From contig JABMCL010003054.1 in the NCBI GenBank assembly GCA_018857735.1, positions 472,501-536,500 on the forward strand: DNA of 64,000 nucleotides, read 5' to 3'. Origin of the DNA: Alviniconcha marisindica (lineage: Eukaryota > Mollusca > Gastropoda > Provannidae). Made by a program: the position numbers and the translations under genes. Positions 1-11,427 of the stretch are shown here, one piece after another. Under the pieces are notes generated by a model. That model was not told the origin of the DNA. It did not search any database and saw only the letters and a program-made list of their open reading frames with translations. Every line of letters starts with the position of its first letter. Position 1 is the first letter of the stretch.

Positions 1-1425
1 GCTCAGACCTAGCTGATAGACGAGTAAATTGATAGATGTTGCTACATATGGCTCAAACCATGCTAGACCATGCCAAATAGGGCTCAGATCTAGCTGATAG
101 ACGAGTAAATTGACAGATGTTGCTACATATGGCTCAAACCATGCTAGACCATGCCAAATAGGGCTCAGACCTAGCTGATAGACGAGTAAATTGATAGATG
201 TTGCTACATATGGCTCAAACCATGCTAGACCATGCCAAATAGGGCTCAGATCTAGCTGATAGACGAGTAAATTGACAGATGTTGCTACATATGGCTCAAA
301 CCATGCTAGACCATGCCAAATAGGGCTCAGACCTAGCTGATAGACGAGTAAATTGATAGATGTTGCTACATATGGCTCAAACCATGCTAGACCATGCCAA
401 ATAGGGCTCAGACCTAGCTGATAGACGAGTAAATTGATAGATGTTGCTACATATGGCTCAAACCATGCTAGACCATGCCAAATAGGGCTCAGACCTAGCT
501 GATAGACGAGTAAATTGATAGATGTTGCTACATATGGCTCAAACCATGCTAGACCATGCCAAATAGGGCTCAGACCTAGCTGATAGACGAGTAAATTGAC
601 AGATGTTGCTACATATGGCTCAAACCATGCTAGACCATGCCAAATAGGGCTCTGGCCTAGCTGATAGACGAGTATTTTGGTAGACCATGCTAAATCTGAC
701 TCAGACCTAGCTGATAGACGAGTATAAAGTCAAAAAATGTCAAGTATGGCTCAAACCATGCTAGACCATGCTGCATATGGCTCAGACCTAGCCGATAGAC
801 AGGTATACTGATAGACCATGCTAACTCTGGCTCAGACCTAGCTCAGACAGACCTGATATATATTGATAGACCATGCTAAATATGGCTCAGACCTATCCGA
901 TAGACAGGTAGACTGATAGACCATGCTAAATATGGCTCAGACCTAGCCGATAGACAGGTATATTGATAGACCATGCTAAATAGGCTCAGACCTATCTCAG
1001 AAGGACCTGATATATATTGCTAGGCCATGCTAAATATGGCTCAGACCTATCCGATAGACAGGTAGACTGATAGACCATGCTAATAGGCCCAGACCTAGCT
1101 GAGACGGACCTGATATATATCGCTAGACCACGCTAAATATGGCTCAGACCTAGCCGATAGACAGGTAGACTGATAGACCATGCTAAATATGGCTCAGACC
1201 TAGCTGATAGACGAGTATATTGTTAGGCCATGCTAAGCATACGGCTCAAACCATGCTAGACCATGCTAAATCTGGCTCAGACCTAGCTAAGACAGACCTG
1301 ATATATATTGCTAGACCATGCTAAATATGGCTCAGACCTAGCCGATAGACAGGTATACTGACAGACCATGCTAAATAGGCTCAGAGAGACCTGATATATA
1401 TTGCTAGACCATGCTAAACATGTCA
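1..1425. repeat. 81-bp tandem satellite decaying into ~50-bp units
   Basis: Eight near-perfect 81-bp units start at 1, 82, 163, 244, 325, 406, 487 and 568. Each opens with GCTCAGAYCTAGCTGATAG. Two variants (GATCT/GACAG and GACCT/GATAG) alternate in the first five units, which suggests a two-unit higher-order repeat. From about 649 the array breaks into shorter diverged units that keep the GCTCAGACCTAGC and AGACCATGCTAAAT motifs. The array touches the window edge, so its full length is unknown. No coding potential. Confidence 0.95.
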
Positions 1426-1562
1426 TGGGGAGAACGTGCACTCTGTCCTCTGCAATGCACGGAAAAGAATGGCCCGCAAACAACACACCCATGCTGAATG
1501 CATTATTTAAATATTACGACGATGACAGCTATAAAAATGCACCTGTCATGTGCTTTCTTCTG

Positions 1563-1832
1563 CGAGCCGGTCTGGCCTAGCGGTAAGGCGTTAGGCTGGT
1601 AAGCAGAGAGACCTCGGTTCGAATCTGCTTCGGCTCTCTTTTCTCTTCAAAAGTTGTGGTCTATGGACACTGCCTTGTTGTGACTTTGTCCCTCACAATT
1701 AATGAAACATTAAAATGGCTCTCATCGCTGCCCATCTTAATGCAGGAGTCATTCTGGTGGTAACCTCCATACCCCCTCCCCTCCCCCCTTCTCCCCGTCC
1801 CTAATAAGCCTTAAGGTTTCTGTGGACGTTAA
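1563..1832 (+). mobile_element. SINE family A, tRNA-headed copy 1
   Basis: The head is tRNA-like. GAGCCG pairs with CGGCTC as an acceptor-like stem, with an A-box (TGGCCTAGCGG) and a B-box (GGTTCGAATCT). A body follows that recurs at 39.75, 41.04 and 59.08 kb on the plus strand and near 35 kb on the minus strand. The tail reads TTTCTGTGGACGTTAA. The recurrence and common tail make this a SINE, not a functional tRNA gene. Confidence 0.85.
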
Positions 1833-1838
1833 AGTAAA

Positions 1839-2621
1839 AGTCCAAGGTTTTTAAGTATGCAAAATGACCATCGAAATGATTGACAAGTGAGTCACTAGTT
1901 TCAGATTTAATTAAATTAAAAAATTTATTTAAAAAATTATTTGGGTTTTTAATCGATTTTATTTTCTGTAGGCTTTCCCGGAAGTGACGTCAGTCTGGGG
2001 AGTCAGTGCGGTTGCCATCTTAGATTCTTCAGTAAACTGTGTATGCGTGTGGTCGACAAAAAAGTTAGCTATGCCGGCCTACTGTGTTGCCGCGAACTGT
2101 AACAATTCGCAGACGACCCCAGGTATAACAATGCACGAGCTCCCGCGCAATCGACCCGCAGTGAGGCGAAAGTGGATTAAATTTATACAATTCAAACGAG
2201 CTGACTTTCTTGCTGCGCCGCATCACGCCCATTTGTTTAGCGAGCACTTCAGTGAGTGCGATTTCGCAAACCCATGGAATACCGCATGGGGTTTGCTTCG
2301 AAGCTGACACGATGTTCCGGTACTCTTTCAAAATCCTGCCTGACAGGCTCAAACTCAGTGATACGGCTGTATCCTTGTTGGTCTCTCGGGCAAAGTATCA
2401 GTTTCGTCTTCGGAGCTCGAGTTGGCCATTTTGCAGCGACTCCCAGAGTGACGTAGTAGGCATATGGTCACGTGATTTGGGCGTCATGGCGACGCTTTCG
2501 GTACGACAGAAAATGCATTTTTTTCGTGCATTTATAACCCTCAGATCACAGTTCCACCTACATCATCGTTCTCAGCGAGCTTTAACGGAAATCGTGTCAA
2601 AAATCACCCCTAACCTTGGAC
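1839..2621 (+). mobile_element. Decayed THAP-type DNA transposon, copy 1
   Basis: About 783 bp bounded by short inverted ends (AGTCCAAGGTT at the left, AACCTTGGAC at the right). A second copy with the same ends lies at 32796-34940. It carries a promoter-like stretch (TGACGTCA, GCCATCTTAGAT), then a THAP-domain reading frame. THAP domains are the DNA-binding domains of P-element-type transposases and of their domesticated relatives, so a P-like origin is plausible. No transposase catalytic region is visible. Confidence 0.55.
2071..2370 (+). pseudogene. THAP zinc-finger domain, frameshifted
   Basis: Starting at the ATG at 2071 the frame reads MPAYCVAANCNNSQ, the C-x4-C start of a C2CH THAP finger. 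RPAVRRKWIKF matches the usual central helix region. The expected CSEHF reads FSEHF, so the third zinc ligand is lost. After about 2270 the usual downstream signature continues only in other frames: MEYRMGFASK in one and a DVPVLF version of the AVPTLF box in another. At least two frameshifts and one ligand loss make this a dead copy. The homologous copy at 33071 keeps the cysteine (HLCCEHF) but has a stop and a frameshift. Confidence 0.7.
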
Positions 2622-2639
2622 ACAATACACTACTGGTAC

Positions 2640-2947
2640 AGTATCTCTGTTCCTTATGTCCCCTTCTCAGTCTACTGTTGCTGTTGTGTTGCTTAATGTC
2701 CTCGGATGTCGGTTGACATATTAGGGACAAGCTGAGACCAGTGCCGAAGCACGGTTCAATATAGCTTCACGTCCACGGAAACCAGAAGGCTCGTTAGGAC
2801 GGAAAGCCCAGGACGGCCACCTCGACTCTCACACAGCTCCTCAACTCTCACGGTTTGACGACTGAGTTGGTGGGCTTTTGTCCGGATTTTAACTTTCGAA
2901 CTTTATCGATGGGTTGGTGTGACGGAATGTTCTTCATCTCAGCCTAG

Positions 2948-2948
<1 letters not shown>
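2640..2948. repeat. Composite of short interspersed-repeat fragments
   Basis: 2690-2745 (CTCGGATGTCGGTTGACATATTAGGGAC, in pieces) recurs in reverse near 57980 and 62975. 2765-2850 (ACGTCCACGGAAACC, then CCCAGGACGGCCACCTC) matches blocks at 35830-36118 and 41700-41800. This is antisense SINE-tail material. No gene is seen. Confidence 0.6.

Positions 2949-2986
<38 letters not shown>
2949..2986. repeat. Poly(G) tract
   Basis: An almost pure run of about 36 G residues. Similar G or C runs recur at about 4792, 16511, 37820, 42011, 45180 and 53684. Length is probably unreliable in an assembly. Confidence 0.95.
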
Positions 2987-3307
2987 GGAGGAAGCGGTGC
3001 GAGATCAAAATCGCCATGACATCTGCCATTTATAACACTACACATGCACCGTTATCATGTCCTACAACGGACCGTTGTTTTGCACAGCGGAGCGAGGCAC
3101 CCCAGTCCGTCTACCACCTAGGAATTAAGTCCTCCGCAGCATCTCCGCCAGGACACGTTATACACATAATCTATGCACGAGCACCGCGCGCGTCGCTTCG
3201 GAGATGCTCGCGAAACAGTTGAGCCCCTCGTTGTGCACTTTTGCGCTGGTTTTGTTCCCGTCTGCGTCCTTCATGCTGCGGTGCTTTAAGTTTAACCCTT
3301 TCGCCGG
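2987..3307. other. No feature recognised
   Basis: Short open frames only, none with a domain or splice context. No repeat shared with the rest of the window was noticed. Confidence 0.5.
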
Positions 3308-3800
3308 GGGAGCGGGGATAGCTCAGTGGTTAGAGCGCAGGACTCGTTCGTGACTGAAAGGTCGCGGGTTCGAATCCCTGCCGGAGCGGCGGGAGAATCT
3401 TCCTCTCCAGGGTCGGCTTTTTGTGCTGACTCTTTTATGTCGGTATCCGTTCCACCCCCGTGTTACCGCAGTAGCACGTAAAAGATCCCGGTCATTCTGC
3501 CAAAAGTGAAGGTGGCAGGTTACAGCTAAACACGGATCCACCTTACGTAGGTGGCTTTGCATCAAGTGACACGGTGCGTGGCTGCATGGTGTATACAGAA
3601 ACTGCGCCGGGACGGCAGCAGTTTCATGTGGCACCAGCCATGTCAGCGCTGTAAGTGCACCACTTCAATGGATATTCAAAAATGCGCTATAAAAAGCTAT
3701 TCACTCACGTAGAATCACATGCGAGAACAGTGAGTCTGCTTGAGAGCGAAGAATAGCGCTATATAAAAGCAATCATCGTCATCATCATCATCATCATCAC
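3308..3800 (+). mobile_element. SINE family B, tRNA-headed, full-length copy
   Basis: The head (3311-3386) has a clear A-box (TAGCTCAGTGGTTAGAGCG) and B-box (GGGTTCGAATCCC) but no convincing cloverleaf ends. The body contains GATCCCGGTCATTCTGCC and GTGGCACCAGCCATG, and ends with GCGCTATATAAAAGC and a (CAT)n tail. The same body in reverse at 43530-43805 shows that it is dispersed. The tail resembles 3' ends of LINE partners. Confidence 0.8.
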
Positions 3801-4303
3801 TGTCACATTGTTACTTGAAAACAACCACTAAAAGTGCTAAATTTGAAATCCTTAGGCCTTTTTGTTTTCTTTTTCGCATTAGCACGTGAGAGAATTTTCA
3901 CCAAAGCTCACAAAATTGAAATTAGGTTTGTTATAAGACCAGAAAATATACCGTTTGCAGGCGTGTGTGGGCACTTTTTAGAACGGAAATTTTACAGGCT
4001 GGGGCAATGAAGGGGTTAAACATGCACGCTATGCTTGCACTTTATCATGGTTGCGTGAATAATAGCCCCGAACCACTTTATCTTTGCGTTATAGGACTGT
4101 TATAGAGGGATTAGGAACCTGCGGCAAAAAATAAATAAAAAATGTTAGCATGCAACGGGTGGCAGTAAAAGTGCACCATTATGCAGGGATCCATATTCCT
4201 GCTCGCTGTTTCTCAGGCCTGTAATCACCGCGATAGGGCCATTACCTCTACTTGTTGCCATCACCAGCCCCCTCTACCCTCCCTAACCCACCTCTACTAT
4301 CAC
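3801..4303. other. No feature recognised
   Basis: AT-rich sequence without a supported gene or repeat. Confidence 0.5.
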
Positions 4304-4587
4304 TGGCGGGAGCTGCTACAAGTATTATTTTTGTCGCAACAAGCATACTTTTGACGCGACAAAAGACGTGTTTTGTCGCGACAAACACGTGTTTGTCGCG
4401 ACAAAAGTATGCTTGTCGTGACAAACACATGTTTGTCGCGACAAACAATAATTTTGTCTCGACAACTGTTTTGTGATGACAAGCATATTTTTGCCGCGAC
4501 AAAAGACGTGTTTTGTGGCGACAAACACGCGTTTGACGTGTTTGTGTTTTGTCGCGACAAAAATAATACTTGTGGCAGCTCCCGCCA
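4304..4587. mobile_element. Palindrome-array MITE, copy 1
   Basis: Terminal inverted repeats TGGCGGGAGCTGCYACAAGT enclose a run of TTTGTCGCGACAAA-type palindromes. Exact or near copies of TGTCGCGACA start near 4332, 4352, 4374, 4394, 4414, 4434, 4454, 4473, 4492, 4514 and 4551. Spacing is close to 20 bp for most of them. Open frames on both strands (such as SRQKYACRDK) are by-products of the repeat. A second element with the same ends and core lies at 36482-36680. Confidence 0.8.
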
Positions 4588-4788
4588 AAGACACTCTACC
4601 ACCCCCACCCCCCACCCTCCACCCCCAGCAGCACGCTCTTTGGTCAGCGGAAGTCGATTTTTGTCTCCTTGACGTGGGACTGGTGGATCTGAAACTGTTT
4701 CATGCCGTATGCCTACTGGTATTTTTATCTGGAAAAAAAATAATATATATCTCATCGTGGTGACGCGCAGCACATTTTCTGCTACCAC
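4588..4788. other. No feature recognised
   Basis: Short spacer between the palindrome element and the poly(C) tract. Confidence 0.4.
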
Positions 4789-4910
4789 TTCCCCCCCCCC
4801 CCCCCCCCCCCCCCCCCCCGACGCCGGGTGCGTGCGTGCGTGCGTGCGTGCGTACGTGCGTGCGTGCGTGCGTGTGTATGTCAGTGTGTGTGTGTGTCCG
4901 TCAGGGCCGT
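4789..4910. repeat. Poly(C) then (GTGC)n/(GT)n
   Basis: About 28 C residues, then GTGC/GTAC tetranucleotides and GT dinucleotides up to about 4900. 4980-5045 ends in AATAAATCTTGATTGATT, which resembles a degraded LINE 3' tail. Confidence 0.9.
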
Positions 4911-5189
4911 CCGTCCGGATATGATTGATAGTTAATTCATTAGGCCTACACCGCTATTTATTATTTATGTTTGCTTATTTTGCTCGAGACCGTAATTGAA
5001 TGTCCCGTGTTTACGCGAGAGGATAAATAAATCTTGATTGATTTTTGATTTATAAATTCATTCATAACTCTCTACGCTCCTCAGAAAGATGACAGTATGC
5101 AATCAGCTACAGCCGTTGTGTCCGACAGCAGCTCTCCCATAAAGATGGAAGCTGGAGCGTAACTGCGATAACGTGGACACAATCAGACC

Positions 5190-5386
5190 CACACTCCGAG
5201 CATCGCTTTCCGGCACCTTCCTCCAAATTCTGCCAGATTTGGTTACGCCACTGAAGGGGCACTCTTTATCTCCGCGCAGCTGTCCACCGACGCGGTCAGC
5301 GCGCTCCGAAAGGTTCGGGTACTAATATGACTGTAGAAGCAACCTAGCGCCAAAGCACGCACGTGAACACGAGACGCATCCACCCC

Positions 5387-5426
<40 letters not shown>

Positions 5427-5649
5427 ATCTCGATTCAAACGATTGTGGTTTTATTTGTGCTGGTGTAAACTTTGTTGGCGGCTATAGATGACACGCCTTG
5501 TTTTATTTGAGTTGTTTGTAACAAACCTACTACTGTTTGAGCACCAACAAAAAACTGCTCGTTAGCTGACAGTTTTCTGGACCCTATGGCGTAACTAAAT
5601 ACGGCAGTGGTTGAAGGAAGGATGTCGTAAACCAGTGCTAGGAGTTTGA
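5190..5649 (+). mobile_element. 9-bp-TSD MITE (family F), copy 1a
   Basis: Flanked by perfect 9-bp direct repeats AATCAGACC at 5181-5189 and 5650-5658. The ends are CACACTCCGAGCA and, in reverse complement, CAAACTCCAAGCA, a 13-bp inverted repeat with two mismatches. A poly(A) run lies at 5391-5421. No open frame of substance. Copies 1b (5710-5991), 2 (38114-38552) and 3 (43970-44447) share its sequence. Duplications of 9-10 bp are usual for Mutator-like elements, so that superfamily is the best guess. Confidence 0.85.
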
Positions 5650-5709
5650 ATCAGACCCACACGAACGGACGCCGTTATCTTCTTTGGACTATTGGAATAG
5701 CGTGGACGT

Positions 5710-5991
5710 CAAACTCCAAGCACTGGTGTACGACATCCTTCCTCCAACCACTGCCATAGGTGATCACGCCATAGTTCTCGAAAAACTCTCAGCTAACGAA
5801 CAGTTTTTCGATGATGCTCAAACGGCTGTAAGTTTGTAACAAACAACTCAAATTAAACCAGACGTTTCTTTTGTAACTGACCACGTTGCTTACGCCAGCA
5901 CGAATAAAATCGAAATCGTTTGACTCGAGACGGGACTTTCCTTATACCCAGAGTTCAGAGGAAGGTGCCGGAAAGCGATGCTCGGAGCGTG
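5710..5991 (-). mobile_element. 9-bp-TSD MITE (family F), copy 1b, inverted and internally deleted
   Basis: Inverted relative to copy 1a and 51 bp beyond its target duplication. The outer ends are CAAACTCCAAGCA and GCTCGGAGCGTG. Direct repeats CGTGGACGT (5701-5709) and CGTGGACAT (5992-6000) match at 8 of 9 positions, so it inserted independently. The middle part of the consensus is missing. The facing copies 1a and 1b can fold into a large hairpin. Confidence 0.75.
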
Positions 5992-6027
5992 CGTGGACAT
6001 CTGTCCTATGCTGGTCTGGGTAGTAAT

Positions 6028-6788
6028 ATCCAAAGAGAGGGTCGGAAATTCCTGGGTCATTTTAAACGTCATTGTGGGTCACAAATATCATCGGAATCGC
6101 TCAAACGGGGTCATATCTAGCGAACGGAGCCAACGTTTGCAACAAACGTGACTGAGTTTGATTGCTGTCTGTAAAATGTGAGTCAGTACACAATCGATCG
6201 TCTTGCTGCCGACATCAGCACTGAAGACGCGTGCAGTCGTTACTCGGAAGCTAAATCTAGATCAAATGGCAATGGCGCATGACGCATACTAATAATAAAT
6301 AATAATTCCATTCAAATTCAATTCAAATTCAAATCAATTCAAAATACTTCATTGTCCGTTGCAATCATAACAATTAAACGGAATGTTTTCTTTGCTCACA
6401 CGACCAGCTCTGCCACATTAACAGTTTAGTTAAATTAAGCTGAAACACATTAAAAACAGAAGCAGGTATAACACATAGAGAACAGCTGTCTAAAACATAT
6501 ATATAACAGCATTTTCAATTTTGTACTCAGTGACTACTCATTCCTATAGTAAAATTTTCAACACCAAAATAAATAATGGAATTTTTTTAATGCGCCTACC
6601 CTGCGGCTCAAAGCGCTGAACAAGCATAGTATAACGCACATAATGTACATCGAGATGGAAATGTTATCAGCAATAAAAATGCATATAAGAAAAAGAAGGG
6701 AAAAAAAGCTAACACATAATGTAGACAAGGGTTCAAGGGTAACTATGCAAAAGATGCACACACACACACACACGCACACGCACACGCA

Positions 6789-6826
<38 letters not shown>

Positions 6827-7087
6827 CGGTACAGACTGATAGGGGTGATGGACAATGTTGCCTTAGCTGAAATATTGAAGAATTGTCTTGAGTTTCCTTT
6901 TGAAGGAAGAGAGAGTAGCAGTCATGTTATGTCACATAACTCTTCTTCTTTTTTCTTCTTTTGTTGTTGTTGTTGTTGTTGTTGTTGTTGCACACGTTGA
7001 ATGTATATTCGCTGGGTGATTCTGATGATATTTGTGACCCAAAATGGCGTTTAAAATGTCCGAGGAATTTCCGACCTCCTCCTTGGA
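6028..7087. mobile_element. ~1.06-kb element with ~77-bp terminal inverted repeats
   Basis: 6028-6105 and the reverse complement of 7011-7087 align along their length (GTCGGAAATTCCT, ATTTTAAACG, GGGTCACAAATATCATC). The interior holds AT-rich sequence, a (CA)n tract at 6757-6825 and a (GTT)n tract at 6961-6990, and no transposase frame. It looks like a non-autonomous DNA transposon. I could not define a target duplication. Confidence 0.6.
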
Positions 7088-7194
7088 TTGATTGTGTCCA
7101 TGTTATTGTGGTTCTGTTCCAGCTGCTATCAGAGACGGGTTTGTCTGACTGCATACTGACAAATCTGTCTGTGGTGCGCAGAAAGAGACAGACA

Positions 7195-7205
7195 GAGAAA
7201 ACACA

Positions 7206-7300
<95 letters not shown>
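7195..7300. repeat. (ACGC)n (AC)n microsatellite
   Basis: About 14 ACGC tetramers followed by about 20 AC dimers. Confidence 0.95.
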
Positions 7301-7304
<4 letters not shown>

Positions 7305-8128
7305 CAGGGGAGATAAAAATGGATATGCCCTTTCGGCTCGTCCAGCCGAGTGAGCTCCCCTGAATATTGCTTCTCTGGTGACTGTTTCACGTTGTTTACT
7401 CATGTACTTATGGACTTGATCTTTTTTTCTTGTTTTTTTTGTGTGTGTGTGTTGTTGTTTTTTGACGGAAAAAGAGAATTTGAAAGAAATTTGATGTCCC
7501 AAATAATTCATAAGAAACACGTGGTTCATATATAAAAATGGTTGATGCGAAAAGCTTTTGGGCTGTTTTAAAGATTACTTGGCTCAAGAGAAACCTTAAT
7601 GGTGATTTTTCTATAAAAAAAAATCAAATCCTAAATGTGTGTTATTAAAGTCCAGCAATTAAAATCATAAAGGACAGAGGGGGCGAATTAAAAATATTCT
7701 TATGCTGAGAGCAAACATGTGTTCTCTGTTGATGTCAGTTACAGGAATTTTTGCTGTAAATGTGTTTCAGGTTCCTTCCATGAATTTTCAGCTTAGCATC
7801 CGCATTATTATATTAATAATACACACTGTGACAAAAAAGGTGGTTTACGTTAGAAATGGGATAGAAAGTGGTAGTTTCCATTGGTTATTTACTGGGACTA
7901 AATGGATATTTTTCTTATGAAGACTTCAAACTACCATGATGCCATTGTAGATTTTAAGCTGTATGAAGGTACTGTGCGCTCAGTTACACACTGCCAAGCC
8001 GAAACTTCAGTTTGATGAGAACTGTCATATTAGTGAAGCATATGTTTGGAAATGCATGCCAGGAGGTGGTGCCAAACACCTTTAACTGCATCTTGTTGAA
8101 ACTGATGATGTTCCTCTTAAATGCATAG
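7301..8128. other. No feature recognised
   Basis: AT-rich, probably single-copy sequence with short open frames. Nothing matches the exon families of the window. Confidence 0.5.
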
Positions 8129-8578
8129 AAAAATGGTCACACAAACATTCACACCAACACTCACACAGTATTCAGACATAATAGTTAAAACCACACAAGG
8201 CACACGTCTCAGACGGTTTCAGTGCAGACTGACTCCACAGTGCCTTTTATTTCTTTTCAAAGCAGCCATTTCAGCAGTATGGACTGTCTGCAAAGTGGTT
8301 GATTAGTTAGTAACTGGATTTAACGTCCTGCCAACCACACAGTGTCACCTCAGGATGATCAAACTCACTTGTATTGTTGTAAGCAAATGCATAATACAAA
8401 GCTCAACCATTACAGTTATCTCACGGCGTTACACATTTTGTTGGTACACGATAATTGTTAAAAGTATGTACACATGTTAAAAGTATGTACACATTAAAAA
8501 CTGGTATATATTCAGATTTTTCAAAATCATCTTAAGAAGTGGGTAAAACACAAACTGAAAACATTTTCTCAAATATAT

Positions 8579-8614
<36 letters not shown>

Positions 8615-10939
8615 AATGCTTTGTCAAGTCAATCCATAACTAAGTAAGCTGGTGTATCACGTCCAGTCAACCATTAGGGTTATATCAGGGCGATACACAT
8701 TTTGTCATTACACAATATATATTAAAAATATGTATCAGCTAAAACATATATAAACATATTTTTAAAACCAGACTTAAAACGTGCGTAAAAGTAAATATAA
8801 CCTAAATTAATGTCCGAAACTTTAGATCTTGCTAAAAATGGTGATCTCTTTCAGAAAGTTAAAAATCTTTTCTAAGGCTATTTCTTGAACTAATATACGT
8901 AGTCACTCCAGAAAACCAATCACTTCGCAAACATGAAACAGAAATCCATGTACAAACATCAGTTTTGGAGGAGTCGGTCCCTTCAATATTACCCACATTT
9001 AGAGAGCGCATAAGGCTAGGACATGCTGGTATCATCAACCATTCTGTCTAATATCCCTGGTGGGGGTATTTTGATTCTCTATTGTGCCGATTCATCGTCA
9101 GCACGGAATACTTCTAGGTGAACTTAAGTCTGTCGGGAGTGACCAGCCTGGGCATATCCCCAACCCCGTCAGGAGAAATTTCAATTCTCTATTCTGCTGA
9201 TTTACCGTCACCACGGACTACTTCTAGGTGAACTGAAGTCTGTTGGGAGTGACCAGCCTGGGCATATCCCCAGCCCTGTCGGGAGAAATTTCAATTCTCT
9301 ATTCTGCTGATTTACCGTCACCACGGACTACTTCTAGGTGAACTGAAGTCTGTTGGGAGTGACCAGCCTGGGCATATCCCCAGCCCTGTCGGGAGAAATT
9401 TCAGTTCTCTATTCTGCTGATTTACCGTCACCACGGACTACTTCTAGGTGAACTGAAGTCTGTTGGGAGTGACCAGCCTGGGCATATCCCCAGCCCTGTC
9501 GGGAGAAATTTCAATTCTCTATTCTGCTGATTTACCGTCACCACGGACTACTTCTAGGTGAACTGAAGTCTGTTGGGAGTGACCAGCCTGGGCATATCCC
9601 CAGCCCTGTCGGGAGAAATTTCAGTTCTCTATTCTGCTGATTTACCGTCACCACGGACTACTTCTAGGTGAACTGAAGTCTGTTGGGAGTGACCAGCCTG
9701 GGCATATCCCCAGCCCTGTCGGGAGAAATTTCAGTTCTCTGTTCTGCTGATTTACCGTCACCACGGACTACTTCTAGGTGAACTGAAGTCTGTTGGGAGT
9801 GACCAGCCTGGGCATATCCCCAGCCCTGTCAGGGGAAATTTCAGTTCTCTATTCTGCCGATTCAATGTCGCCACGGAATTGTGGTTGGAGAACTGAAATC
9901 TGTCGGGAGAGACCAGCCTGGGCATATCCCCAGCCCTGTCAGGAGAAATTTCAATTCTCTATTCTGCCGATTCAATGTCACCACGGCATTCTGGTTGGGG
10001 AATTGAAGTCTGTCGGGAGTGAGCAGCCTGGCATATCCCCATCCCTGTACAAACATCAGACATCAGTTTTGGAGGAGTCGGTCCCTTCAATATTACCCGC
10101 ATTTAGAGAGCGCATAAGGCTAGGACATGCTGGTATCATCAACCATTCTGTCTGATATCCCTGGTGGGGGTATTTCGATTCTCTATTGTGCCAGTTCAGC
10201 GTCAGCACGGAATACTTGTTGGGGAGCTAAAGTCTGTCAGGAGTGACCAGCCTGGACATATCCCCAGCCCCGTCGGGAGAAATTTCAATTCTCTATTCTG
10301 CTGATTTACCGTCACCACGGACTACTTCTAGGTGAACTGAAGTCTGTTGGGAGAGACCAGCCTGGGCATATCCCCAGCCCTGTCAGGGGAAATTTCAGTT
10401 CTCTATTCTGCCGATTCAATGTCGCCACGGAATTGTGGTTGGAGAACTGAAATCTGTCAGGAGAGACCAGCCTGGGCATATCCCCAGCCCTGTCAGGAGA
10501 AATTTCAATTCTCTATTCTGCCGATTCAATGTCACCACGGCATTCTGGTTGGGGAATTGAAGTCTGTCGGGAGTGAGCAGCCTGGCATATCCCCATCCCT
10601 GTACAAACATCAGACATCAGTTTTGGAGGAGTCGGTCCCTTCAATATTACCCGCATTTAGAGAGCGCATAAGGCTAGGACATGCTGGTATCATCAACCAT
10701 TCTGTCTGATATCCCTGGTGGGGGTATTTCGATTCTCTATTGTGCCAGTTCATCGTCAGCATGGAATACTTGTTGGGGAGCTAAAGTCTGTCAGGAGTGA
10801 CCAGCCTGGGCATATCCCCAGCCCTGTCGGGAGAAATTTCAATTCTCTATTCTGCTGATTTACCGTCACCACGTACTACTTCTAGGTGAACTGAAGTCTG
10901 TTGGGAGTGACCAGCCTGGGCATATCCCCAGCCCTGTCG
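8129..10939 (+). repeat. 2.8-kb tandem block, copy 1
   Basis: First of three head-to-tail blocks; the junction sequence AAAAATGGTCACACAAACAT recurs near 10941 and 13770. The left ~900 bp is AT-rich with a variable (AT)n (8572-8612) and the short motif CTAAGTAAGCTGGTGT. The right part, from about 9120, is an array of 110-bp units. Each unit contains ATTCTGCYGATTYAMYGTCACCACGG, in pieces matching 49257-49330 of the nuclease-fold exon. Two variant units encode GILVGELKSVGSEQPG, identical to residues 170-185 of that exon. Short 120-residue open frames at 9793 and 10347 are products of the repeat. Confidence 0.9.
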
Positions 10940-11380
10940 AAAAATGGTCACACAAACATTCACACCAACACTCACACAGTATTCAGACATAATAGTTAAA
11001 ACCACACAAGGCACATGTCTCAGACGGTTTCAGTGCAGACTGACTCCACAGTGCCTTTTATTTCTTTTCAAAGCAGCCATTTCAGCAGTATGGACTGTCT
11101 GCAAAGTGGTTGATTAGTTAGTAACTGGATTTAACGTCCTGCCAACCACACAGTGTCACCTCAGGATGATCAAACTCACTTGTATTGTTGTAAGCAAATG
11201 CATAATACAAAGCTCAACCATTACAGTTATCTCACGGCGTTACACATTTTGTTGGTACACGATAATTGTTAAAAGTATGTACACATGTTAAAAGTATGTA
11301 CACATTAAAAACTGGTATATATTCAGATTTTTCAAAATCATCTTAAGAAGTGGGTAAAACACAAACTGAAAACATTTTCT

Positions 11381-11427
<47 letters not shown>

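Noticed and set aside
1563..1640. tRNA-like sequence with A- and B-boxes
   Set aside because: It is followed by a conserved non-tRNA body and tail in at least four other places, so it is a SINE head and not a tRNA gene.
3311..3386. tRNA-like sequence (TAGCTCAGTGGTTAGAGCG)
   Set aside because: Acceptor ends do not pair well and the SINE body follows directly; the family recurs at 43.5 kb.
4248..4788. Several open frames rich in SRQ, RDK and ATK
   Set aside because: They arise on both strands from the palindromic ~20-bp repeat. No start context or domain.
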